Source: a bacterium
GTDB lineage: Bacteria; Babelota; Babeliae; Babelales; RVW-14
Length of the DNA: 8,385 nt
Direction of reading: 5' to 3'
NCBI GenBank assembly: GCA_030432505.1
Contig: JAUIHA010000028.1
Coordinates: 1-8,385, forward strand
Both the position numbers and the translations under genes were made by a program. Under the pieces are notes generated by a model. That model had not been told where the DNA came from. It did not search any database and saw only the letters and a list, made by a program, of their open reading frames with translations. Shown in pieces: positions 1 through 5,210 of this stretch (the stretch's first letter is position 1; each line of letters opens with the position of its first letter).

Positions 1-1
1 T

Positions 2-595
2 ACACAAGCACAAGAACTTAACATGGCTATTGCTGTTACCTATCTTGGACAAAAAAACAATGAACTCACCAACAATGTTGCGCTGATTGATAAAATAGGA
101 AACATTGTTTTAGATTATGCAAAAGTACACATTTGCGATTTTCCTGAAGGGACAGAAGTTGAAATTGCTGCAGGCAATGAATTCAAAGTTGCAAAAATAG
201 AAGGTTCTCACGGCTCAGTAAACCTTGGCGCAATGATTTGCTTTGATCGTGAATTTCCTGAAAGTGCACGCACACTTATGTTCAAAGGTACTGATATTAT
301 TATTGTCCCAAACGCATGCCCAATGAGCAACTGCCCCGTGCTTGGTGATGTTCGCATTGCACAGTTGCGGTCACGCGCGTTTGAAAATATGGTTGGCATT
401 GCACTTACCAATTATCCAGAATCAAAACATGATGGCCACTCTTGCGCTTTTAATGTTGACGGAAAAGAAATTGTTATGGCAAACTCCCAAGAAGAAATTT
501 TGCTTGCAACATTTGATCTAGAACAAATACACCTATGGCGAGAAAAAGAAGTCTGGGGAAAGAAAAACCGCAGACCAACTACCTATCTATTATAA
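2..595 (+). CDS. Carbon-nitrogen hydrolase (nitrilase superfamily), 5'-truncated
   Basis: The frame is open from the first complete codon at base 2, so the ATG at 23 is probably internal and the true start lies outside the window. The visible 197 residues hold two of the three nitrilase-superfamily catalytic residues. These are the lysine in DYAKVHI (about visible residue 41) and the nucleophilic cysteine in GAMICFDREFPE (about residue 80). The catalytic glutamate would lie upstream. Family members run about 260-290 residues, so roughly 70% is present. The C-terminal end (REKEVWGKKNRRP..Y) is typical of the amidase-like branches (N-carbamoylputrescine amidase, omega-amidase and relatives). 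These cytosolic enzymes hydrolyse C-N bonds of amides or carbamoyl compounds through a thioester on the cysteine. The substrate cannot be read from the sequence. The next gene begins 18 bp downstream with its own SD site, so the two are probably co-transcribed. Confidence 0.88.
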   Translation, partial: TQAQELNMAIAVTYLGQKNNELTNNVALIDKIGNIVLDYAKVHICDFPEGTEVEIAAGNEFKVAKIEGSHGSVNLGAMICFDREFPESARTLMFKGTDIIIVPNACPMSNCPVLGDVRIAQLRSRAFENMVGIALTNYPESKHDGHSCAFNVDGKEIVMANSQEEILLATFDLEQIHLWREKEVWGKKNRRPTTYLL

Positions 596-613
596 AATCT
601 ATAAGGAAATACT

Positions 614-1071
614 ATGGCGTTCGAACACAAAATGACATCACTCGATAATTTATTGCTCATTGGGACACAAATGAAAACGGCCAAGCAATGAAAGATATCC
701 CGCAGTTTTTAGATATCTTCTTCAAAGAAAATATGTTTGAAAAAATACCAAACAAAGCTGAACCTGAATTTCTTTACTGCATGTACACTGATTATGACAC
801 TCAAGGCAATTATAATTATTTTGTAGGAACAACCGTTACCAACGTTGATACTGTGCCAGCAGGCCTTGTTTCAAAAACAGTACCGGCATCACAGTACGCA
901 TTGTTTAAAGAAAATGGTGCATTTTATGAAAAAGTACCTGCTCTTTGGCAACATATTTGGACAACTTCATTTAGCTTTCAGTGGGCAAAAAAGGCTGATT
1001 TTGAAAAGTATCACCTATCAACATTTGCAACACAAAGCGGTCCCTTTGAGCTCTACTTGTCAGCTAAATAA
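614..1071 (+). pseudogene. GyrI/AraC effector-binding-domain protein, frame-disrupted near its N-terminus
   Basis: An SD site (AAGGAAA, about 603-609) precedes an ATG at 614 that opens MAFEHKMTSLDNLLLIG, a typical start for this small-molecule-binding fold. That frame stops at a TGA at 689-691. The family signature continues in another frame as TNENGQAMKDIPQF, from about 667, and runs uninterrupted to a TAA at 1069-1071. The downstream frame has a stop at 646-648 and no ATG, GTG or TTG before 688, and the ATG at 688 has no SD site. From known relatives I expect about four more residues between LIG and TNEN. A deletion of about 10 nt would remove these and shift the frame. With that restored the protein would be about 155 residues, the usual length for a stand-alone GyrI-like domain. 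Such proteins bind hydrophobic or cationic small molecules; some inhibit gyrase or sense drugs. It follows the hydrolase gene directly. A sequencing error, or a 127-residue product from 688, remains possible. Confidence 0.72.
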
Positions 1072-1078
1072 ATTTTAT

Positions 1079-1102
1079 AGGGTATAGAAAAATACCCTTT
1101 TT
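1079..1102 (+). terminator. Rho-independent terminator after the hydrolase/effector-binding unit
   Basis: The arms GGGTAT (1080-1085) and ATACCC (1092-1097) pair around a 6-nt A-rich loop, with one further A-T pair outside. A run of five T follows at 1098-1102. It sits just after the stop at 1071. The T-run is on the + strand side, so it mainly ends + strand transcription. The - strand side lacks a clean T-run for the convergent membrane-protein gene. Confidence 0.75.
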
Positions 1103-1130
1103 ACTTTTTATTAAAATATAAGTTTCATAG

Positions 1131-1607
1131 CTACCGAAGACGAAGCAAATCTTTGATAATAATTGCCAAGTACTTTAATGCCAAGTCAAGCAGATGAGCA
1201 ACAAAGAAAGCAGCTCCGACAGGGAGTAACATAGCACCAATCAAAGCAATAGGAAACGCCACTATTAACGGCATAAATTGCAGTACCATAAGTAAAATGC
1301 TCAAAGGGTATAAAAACAAAAGTATCATTGGAATCAAAATAATATTCCCCAAAACAATAAACGATAGGGCAAGTACTAGACCGACAATTATTGGCACCAA
1401 AATGGCAATTACAATATTTGATTCATAAGAAACTTTTTTCGGAGAATCGTACAATTCTCCACGAAATAATTGAGCGTAAAAACCCACAAACGATACCAAA
1501 ATCAGTATCACCGCTAAAAACATCAATAAAGCCATGACCATTGGGCTCATACTAAAAAAAAGGTAATCCTGCATTCCTGAACCTGGGTGACCCCAACTAT
1601 AACTCAT
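1131..1607 (-). CDS. Multi-pass inner-membrane protein of unknown function
   Basis: I do not recognise a family. The start is the ATG at 1607, because an AGGAG (1620-1616) lies 8 nt upstream; the longer reading from 1637 has no such site. The 158-residue product begins with a short polar, glycine-containing stretch (MSYSWGHPGSGM). A hydrophobic helix follows at about 19-44, then a charged loop at about 48-64 (RGELYDSPKKVSYE). Nearly continuous hydrophobic sequence covers about 65-140, enough for three or four helices, and a basic tail (IKDLLRLR) ends the protein. Charge distribution puts the charged loop and the C-terminus plausibly in the cytoplasm. No catalytic motif, signal peptidase site or transporter signature is visible. 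It is a single gene, convergent with the hydrolase unit and divergent from the cold-shock gene across an AT-rich gap. Confidence 0.8.
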   Translation of the reverse strand: MSYSWGHPGSGMQDYLFFSMSPMVMALLMFLAVILILVSFVGFYAQLFRGELYDSPKKVSYESNIVIAILVPIIVGLVLALSFIVLGNIILIPMILLFLYPLSILLMVLQFMPLIVAFPIALIGAMLLPVGAAFFVAHLLDLALKYLAIIIKDLLRLR

Positions 1608-1842
1608 TAGCACTACTCCTATATTTAAAAAGATCAATTAAATCTACCTTATTATTTTACTATTTGAAAAATAATTTTCACCTAGTAAGTTATTATTACA
1701 AATAACACCTTCAAATTTAAATAAAATACAAAAAGTACTTTATAATTGGGACAATAACGACGATTTAATTGACTTTTCCTCAAATAACCTCATACTGAAA
1801 TCAAATAGTTTTTTACTATTCTTTACTTCTCTAAAATAAGTT

Positions 1843-1866
1843 CATTTTTCATGATATTGAAAAATG
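1843..1866. repeat. 9-bp perfect inverted repeat upstream of the cold-shock gene
   Basis: CATTTTTCA (1843-1851) and TGAAAAATG (1858-1866) are perfect reverse complements separated by TGATAT. No T-run follows on the + strand, so it is not a standard terminator. It could be an RNA hairpin in a long leader, or a DNA-binding site. It lies about 150 bp upstream of the cold-shock start codon. Confidence 0.55.
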
Positions 1867-1924
1867 CGTTTGCCTAATTCATTTGACGCGATTCAAGACG
1901 TTTTCATCCCGAATTAAGACAGAC

Positions 1925-1941
1925 TTGTTGACTAACATCAG
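1925..1941 (+). promoter_or_regulatory. Shared upstream motif, copy 1 (before the cold-shock gene)
   Basis: TTGTTGACTA followed by ACATCAG occurs here, 72 nt before the cold-shock ATG. Almost the same string occurs 27 nt before the helicase ATG at 2270-2285, differing by one substitution and one missing base. It may be a common promoter element (it contains TTGACT) or a leader element comparable in role to the cold box of enterobacterial csp mRNAs. The assignment is inference from recurrence alone. Confidence 0.4.
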
Positions 1942-1964
1942 AGTGAATAAGTAAAAAGTATTTC

Positions 1965-1979
1965 GTTGCACGGTGCAAC
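1965..1979. promoter_or_regulatory. GTTGCAC-G-GTGCAAC palindrome in the cold-shock leader
   Basis: The two 7-nt arms (1965-1971 and 1973-1979) are perfect reverse complements around a single G. As RNA they would form a 6-bp hairpin with a 3-nt loop, 34 nt before the ATG and 22 nt before the SD site. As DNA they form a 15-bp operator-like palindrome. In cspA-family mRNAs leader structure controls cold-dependent translation, so an RNA role is plausible; this is inference. Confidence 0.45.
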
Positions 1980-2013
1980 ACTTAATATTATTGTTCTTAA
2001 GAAAGGAACTAAC

Positions 2014-2217
2014 ATGGAAACAGGAACAGTTAAATGGTTCAATACTACTAAAGGTTTTGGCTTCATTCAACCTGATCAAGGTGATAAAGATGTTTTCGTA
2101 CACATCACAGCTGTAAAACAAGCTGGTCTTGAAACTCTTGAAGATGGTCAAAAAGTAAGCTATGAGCTCTCAACTGAGCGTGGCAAAACTTCAGCAGTAA
2201 ACCTTCAATTGGTTTAA
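2014..2217 (+). CDS. CspA-family cold shock protein
   Basis: This 67-residue protein is a complete cold shock domain: a five-stranded OB-fold that binds single-stranded RNA or DNA and acts as an RNA chaperone. RNP1 reads KGFGFI (residues 13-18) and RNP2 VFVHI (27-31), with the usual GTVKWFN opening that carries Trp8. The length matches CspA/CspC/CspE proteins exactly. The ATG at 2014 is preceded by AAAGGA (2002-2007) with 6 nt spacing. A longer reading from 1966 would add 16 residues unlike the family and run through the SD site, so it is rejected. Which paralogue it is, and whether it is cold-induced or constitutive, cannot be told from the protein. The long structured leader and the adjacent RNA helicase both favour a cold-adaptation role. 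Confidence 0.97.
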   Translation: METGTVKWFNTTKGFGFIQPDQGDKDVFVHITAVKQAGLETLEDGQKVSYELSTERGKTSAVNLQLV

Positions 2218-2269
2218 TTGCCTAGACTAAGACACTTTATTAAACGGGCATGGGGGTAATCCATACTAT

Positions 2270-2285
2270 TTGTTGACTATCTCAG
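2270..2285 (+). promoter_or_regulatory. Shared upstream motif, copy 2 (before the helicase gene)
   Basis: TTGTTGACTA followed by TCTCAG repeats the motif at 1925-1941 in the 95-bp gap between the cold-shock and helicase genes. Used as a -35 box, its TTGACT has no convincing -10 box at 16-18 bp (the best is TATCGA at 15 bp). This makes a non-promoter role worth considering. A weak GACT/AGTC stem overlaps it and is followed by five T (2290-2294), so a weak terminator or attenuator is another reading. Confidence 0.4.
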
Positions 2286-2312
2286 TCCCTTTTTATCGAG
2301 AAAAAAAATATT

Positions 2313-3728
2313 ATGGAAAACTTTCAGTCCCTAGGGCTCCCAGAGCCTTTGTTGCATTCACTTAAAGTGATGCAATTTGAAAAACCTACTCCCATTCAAG
2401 CGCAAACAATACCTTTTGCGCTTGAAGGGAATGACATTCTTGGTTCAGCTCAAACTGGAACCGGAAAAACTGCCGCTTACGGTATTCCTCTTGTCTCATT
2501 TCTTCTCACTAATCCCGACAGCAATGCAATTGTTCTTACACCAACACGCGAACTCGCGCTTCAGGTTCTTAAGGCATTAAGGGAAATGATTGGTCGCGAG
2601 AGTTACCTACGCGCAACACTTCTTATTGGTGGTGAGCCAATTGACCGCCAACTAAGACAACTTGAAAGAAAACCTCGCGTTATTGTTGGAACTCCAGGAC
2701 GTATTAACGATCACCTTTCACGCGGTTCACTCAAACTTAACACGACACGCTTTGTAGTTTTTGACGAAACTGACCGTATGCTTGATATGGGTTTCTCAAT
2801 CCAATTAAAAGAAATTGCACAGTATCTTCCAGCTAAACGTCAGACACTCATGTTCTCAGCAACAATGATGCCTGAAAGTTTGAAGATCGCACAAAGCTAC
2901 CTCAATAATGCTAAAGAAGTTGCAATTGGTTTAACCAATGAGCCAACTAAGAATGTTGAGCAAGAAATCATACGAACTAAAGATTTTGAAAAGTATGAAC
3001 GCCTTCTCAATAGACTCGATAAAATAAACACCTCATGCATTATTTTTGTAAAAACAAAAATTGGTGCTGATAAGCTTGCTCGTAAACTTCGTGATAATGA
3101 CCGCAGAGCAGATGCTATTCACGGTGATCTTCGCCAACGTAAACGTGAACGCGTTATCAAAACATTTAGAGAACGTAAAAACCGTATTCTTGTTGCAACT
3201 GATATTGCAGCACGTGGTATTGACGTTCCTCACCTTGAATACGTTATTAACTACGATCTTCCACAATGTCCTGAAGATTATATTCACCGTATTGGTAGAA
3301 CTGGACGTGCTGGTGCACAAGGTACTGCAATCAGTTTTGTTGGATCACAAGACAACATTAAGTGGAAACGCATTTATCGTCTTATGAATCCTAATGAAAA
3401 GTTTGAAGATACAGATTCAGACAACGACAGAAGACGTTCACGTAGCAGACACCCACGTAGAAGAAATGAATCTAGTCGAAGATTCTCTCGAGATAAAAAG
3501 TTCTCAGAGAAAAAGGATTATAAACGATCAGGGAAGAAATTCTCTGATGATAAAAAAGACAGCAAGCGACCAGGTAAAAAGTATTCTGATGATAAAAAGA
3601 AGCGATTTAAAAAATCCAAAAAATCTTCAGAAAAATCTTTTAGCAAAGATTCAAACAACAAGAAGTCTCGAGATATGAAGCCTAGACGTAAATTGTTTAA
3701 GCCAGCTCGCAAGAACAACAACGAATAG
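2313..3728 (+). CDS. DEAD-box-type ATP-dependent RNA helicase with basic repetitive tail
   Basis: All helicase motifs are present in order. They are the Q motif (PTPIQ, 25-29), Walker A AQTGTGKT (46-53), PTRELA (77-82), GG (106-107), TPGR (127-130), motif II (151-154), SAT (182-184), motif IV IIFVKTK (243-249), motif V ATDIAARGIDV (295-305) and motif VI HRIGRTGRAG (325-334). Motif II reads DETD rather than DEAD; the catalytic Asp and Glu are kept. The core ends near residue 355. A tail of about 110 residues rich in Lys, Arg, Ser and Asp follows, with three copies of a 13-14-residue unit of the type KKFSDDKKDSKRPG (395-435). Such tails anchor CshA/RhlE/DeaD-type helicases on structured RNA. 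The start at 2313 fits family N-termini but has only a weak SD (GAG 12 nt upstream) after an A-run. Its place behind the cold-shock gene suggests RNA unwinding in ribosome assembly or decay at low temperature. The exact orthologue is unresolved. Confidence 0.95.
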   Translation: MENFQSLGLPEPLLHSLKVMQFEKPTPIQAQTIPFALEGNDILGSAQTGTGKTAAYGIPLVSFLLTNPDSNAIVLTPTRELALQVLKALREMIGRESYLRATLLIGGEPIDRQLRQLERKPRVIVGTPGRINDHLSRGSLKLNTTRFVVFDETDRMLDMGFSIQLKEIAQYLPAKRQTLMFSATMMPESLKIAQSYLNNAKEVAIGLTNEPTKNVEQEIIRTKDFEKYERLLNRLDKINTSCIIFVKTKIGADKLARKLRDNDRRADAIHGDLRQRKRERVIKTFRERKNRILVATDIAARGIDVPHLEYVINYDLPQCPEDYIHRIGRTGRAGAQGTAISFVGSQDNIKWKRIYRLMNPNEKFEDTDSDNDRRRSRSRHPRRRNESSRRFSRDKKFSEKKDYKRSGKKFSDDKKDSKRPGKKYSDDKKKRFKKSKKSSEKSFSKDSNNKKSRDMKPRRKLFKPARKNNNE

Positions 3729-3753
3729 TTCACTCGAGAACGCAGAAAAAAAA

Positions 3754-3784
3754 AGCATCGATGTAAAAATCGGTGCTTTTTTTT
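3754..3784 (+). terminator. Strong rho-independent terminator after the helicase
   Basis: AGCATCGAT (3754-3762) pairs with ATCGGTGCT (3769-3777), nine pairs with one G-T wobble, around a 6-nt loop. Eight T follow (3777-3784) and a matching A-run precedes the stem, so the hairpin can extend and may work on both strands. It starts 25 bp after the helicase stop. Confidence 0.9.
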
Positions 3785-3875
3785 AACATATCTGGACTCT
3801 TTTCAAAATAAACATATAAGTATAAGTAATCAGTATTCATGGTACATTTGTCGATTAAAACCTGGTGAAGCAAAA

Positions 3876-4271
3876 ATGAAACTATTTAATCATGTACAAA
3901 TAAAAGTCAAAGACTTTAAGACAAGCCGCACATTCTATGATTCACTCATGAGTGTACTAGGATATAAACGAGTACTTGAGATTGAAAATATTGTCATTGG
4001 TTATGGCACAAGCCTTCATGACATGTTTGAAATACGACAAGCAACAAAAAAAGCTATATTATCAGAATCAGTTCATTTAGCTTTTAATGCACCAAATAAA
4101 GCAAGCGTTAATGATTTCTATCGTATTGCACTTGAAAACGGTGCAACATGTAACGGCAAACCAGGCTTGAGGCCCGAATATGAAGAAGGATACTACGCAG
4201 CATTCGTTATAGATCCTAATGGACATAATATTGAAGCAGTTTTCTCTAAAAATAGTTTAGGTGAACAGTAG
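3876..4271 (+). CDS. VOC-superfamily (glyoxalase/bleomycin-resistance fold) protein
   Basis: This 131-residue protein has the two beta-alpha-beta-beta-beta modules of the vicinal oxygen chelate fold. Candidate metal ligands fall where the family places them: His6 (FNHVQIKVKD), Glu52 (HDMFEIR), His68 (VHLAF) and Glu120 (NIEAVF). The C-terminal DPNGHNIE stretch is characteristic. The length suits single-domain cytosolic members close to glyoxalase I-like lyases, which act as dimers with the active site at the interface. Substrate specificity (methylglyoxal-glutathione adduct, antibiotic or other) cannot be assigned. The ATG at 3876 has GGTGA (3864-3868) at 7 nt spacing. The gene stands alone between the helicase terminator and a hairpin that contains its stop codon. 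It converges on the SnoaL-like gene. Confidence 0.9.
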   Translation: MKLFNHVQIKVKDFKTSRTFYDSLMSVLGYKRVLEIENIVIGYGTSLHDMFEIRQATKKAILSESVHLAFNAPNKASVNDFYRIALENGATCNGKPGLRPEYEEGYYAAFVIDPNGHNIEAVFSKNSLGEQ

Positions 4272-4310
4272 CTAGGAATTACGTAGATAATTCCTAGCTA
4301 TTTTCTTTTT
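4269..4310 (+). terminator. 13-bp hairpin terminator overlapping both convergent stop codons
   Basis: TAGCTAGGAATTA (4269-4281) and TAATTCCTAGCTA (4288-4300) are perfectly complementary around a 6-nt loop and are followed by TTTTCTTTTT (4301-4310). The left arm begins with the VOC stop TAG. The right arm contains the stop (TAG, 4296-4294) of the - strand SnoaL-like gene. The T-run is on the + strand side only, so it chiefly terminates the VOC transcript. Confidence 0.88.
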
Positions 4311-4692
4311 CAAAAATTTCGTCTTTCTTTTGCTCAAATGGACGACCATCATAAAACAATTCAATTCTTGAAATTTGACCATCGTTGAAATCCATCAATG
4401 CTGCAGCTCTCAACTTCCCAATTGGCATAGGGAACATAAAATCATACGCGAGCATAACCTGATTTCTATGACTGAATTTTGATCTTATCTCAATTTCTTT
4501 TAATATTTTGCTTAAATTCTTTGCTGCAGCAACAACCACATCTCTGCCTGATATCTCAGCAAGCGGGCTAATAAGTACTACATCAGGGTGCAAGCACTCT
4601 TGCATCGCATCAAAATTTTTGCTGAGCATATGGGCATAATATTTCTCTGCTATGGCTATATAGCCATTTTTTTCATTATCAGTTGTATTCAT
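4294..4692 (-). CDS. SnoaL-like / NTF2-fold protein
   Basis: The 132-residue product has the cone-shaped NTF2/SnoaL pattern. An N-terminal helix (IAIAEKYYAHMLSKNFDAMQECLHPDVVLISPL, in two parts across about 12-44) leads to a G-R-D turn and a second helix (about 49-66). Curved strands ending in a D-G-Q-I-S-R-I-E-L-F-Y-D stretch (about 104-115) follow. Members include polyketide cyclases, ketosteroid isomerase-like enzymes and many small-molecule-binding proteins without known activity; no specific active site can be named here. The ATG at 4692 follows a GAGG/AGGTGA SD site. It is transcribed away from the MarR-type regulator across a 73-bp gap with repeated motifs, the usual arrangement for a MarR target. 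The charged C-terminus (KKDEIFEKENS) overlaps a shared hairpin at its stop codon. Confidence 0.8.
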   Translation of the reverse strand: MNTTDNEKNGYIAIAEKYYAHMLSKNFDAMQECLHPDVVLISPLAEISGRDVVVAAAKNLSKILKEIEIRSKFSHRNQVMLAYDFMFPMPIGKLRAAALMDFNDGQISRIELFYDGRPFEQKKDEIFEKENS

Positions 4693-4697
4693 GGTTC

Positions 4698-4725
4698 ACC
4701 TCTATTATATTATCTAATACCTCTA
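4698..4725 (-). repeat. TAGAGGT direct repeat upstream of the SnoaL-like gene
   Basis: On the - strand, TAGAGGT occurs at 4725-4719 and again at 4704-4698, a 21-bp period. The gene-proximal copy is the SD site of the SnoaL-like gene. Between them lies an AT-rich, partly palindromic stretch (ATTATATTATCTAAT, 4705-4719). This mirrors the duplicated SD-containing element on the marR side. Confidence 0.5.
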
Positions 4726-4726
4726 C

Positions 4727-4732
4727 ATTATA
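4727..4732 (-). promoter_or_regulatory. Candidate -10 box for the SnoaL-like gene
   Basis: A perfect TATAAT reads on the - strand at 4732-4727, giving a start of transcription near 4720 and a leader of about 28 nt with the SD site inside. The matching -35 region is weak (TTATAC at about 17 bp). The box overlaps the first copy of the 16-bp direct repeat, so a protein bound there would block this promoter. Confidence 0.4.
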
Positions 4733-4766
4733 AGGACACTGATAGCATAGTATAAGGACCCTGATA
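4729..4766 (+). promoter_or_regulatory. 16-bp direct repeat upstream of marR-like gene, possible operator
   Basis: TATAAGGACACTGATA (4729-4744) and TATAAGGACCCTGATA (4751-4766) match at 15 of 16 positions with a 22-bp period, about two helical turns. The second copy holds the AAGGA SD site and reaches the A of the marR-like start codon. The first overlaps the candidate -10 of the divergent gene. Spacing on one DNA face fits cooperative binding by a dimeric regulator, although MarR operators are more often palindromes. A simple duplication of the ribosome-binding region would look the same. Confidence 0.55.
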
Positions 4767-5209
4767 TGTCAACTACCAAGGAAATGAAGGTTACTGGACT
4801 CCTGGGCTATAAGCTTAAATTAACCCAGCATGCGCTGCGTCTGCATATGGATAAGGCGCTCAGGCCACTTAACCTAACAACTCCTCAATACGCCGTTCTG
4901 GCACAGCTGGAATTACGACCAGGTATATCCAATGCAGCATTGGCTCGAGCCTCATTCATTACAGCACAAACCATGCATGGAATTGTCTCAAACCTGGAAA
5001 AAAGAAAGCTCGTTGAACGAGAAAATGACCCGAAACATGGCAGAATCCTACGTACCAAGCTGACCGAAGAAGGGTCAAAAGTTGTCCAGCAAGCACACAA
5101 ATTAATTGATAGCGTTGAAGATGACATGACACACACGATGAATAAAGATACGAAAATACTTCTAGAGAAGCTTCTGATGGAATGTTTGGATAATTTGAAT
5201 GATATTTAA
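4766..5209 (+). CDS. MarR-family transcriptional regulator
   Basis: The 147-residue protein matches MarR-family winged-helix regulators in length and layout. An N-terminal dimerisation helix (about 10-35) precedes LTTPQYAVLAQL (38-49). The helix-turn-helix runs from ISNAALARASFITAQT to MHGIVSNLEKRKLVER (about 54-85), with a wing at DPKHGRILRTKLTEEG (88-103). C-terminal dimerisation helices end at 147. These dimers usually repress a divergent gene and themselves, and release DNA on binding phenolic or other small ligands or on cysteine oxidation; the only cysteine here is Cys140. The ATG at 4766 has AAGGA (4754-4758) at 7 nt spacing. The likely target is the divergent SnoaL-like gene. The coding sequence looks somewhat richer in G and C than its neighbours, and its stop lies one base from the 3' end of a tRNA gene. 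Both are compatible with acquisition by transfer but do not prove it. Confidence 0.93.
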   Translation: MSTTKEMKVTGLLGYKLKLTQHALRLHMDKALRPLNLTTPQYAVLAQLELRPGISNAALARASFITAQTMHGIVSNLEKRKLVERENDPKHGRILRTKLTEEGSKVVQQAHKLIDSVEDDMTHTMNKDTKILLEKLLMECLDNLNDI

Positions 5210-5210
5210 G

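Larger units (their letters stand above)
1638..2013. other. Long AT-rich intergenic and leader region upstream of the cold-shock gene
   Basis: No credible gene lies in these 376 bases. They must hold the promoter and 5' leader of the cold-shock gene, and probably the promoter of the divergent membrane-protein gene. Visible structure includes a small hairpin AATAGT/ACTATT (1804-1820), a 9-bp inverted repeat (1843-1866), a TTGTTGACTA-type motif (1925-1941) and a near-perfect palindrome (1965-1979). A weak + strand promoter candidate is TTGACT (1769-1774) with TACTGA (1793-1798) at 18 bp. A second is TTGACT (1928-1933) with TAAAAA (1952-1957) at 18 bp. Either would give a long untranslated leader, as is known for cspA-family mRNAs. 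Neither promoter is strong enough to call with confidence. Confidence 0.5.

Noticed and set aside
845..1087. 80-residue + strand frame inside the effector-binding-domain gene
   Set aside because: It overlaps the frame with clear family similarity through to its stop and lacks an SD site or recognisable domain.
1608..1637. ATG at 1637 as start of the membrane protein
   Set aside because: The AGGAG at 1620-1616 points to the ATG at 1607, and the longer form would contain that SD site in its coding sequence.
1879..2151. 90-residue - strand frame across the cold-shock gene
   Set aside because: It is antisense to a certain cold shock domain gene and has no SD site.
2270..2294. GACT/AGTC stem followed by T-run as a terminator of the cold-shock gene
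   Set aside because: The stem is only four pairs and too weak to call. I record the site as a shared upstream motif instead.
3033..3387. Open frames on both strands inside the helicase gene
   Set aside because: They are shadows of the conserved helicase core, have no SD sites and give low-complexity proteins without family features.
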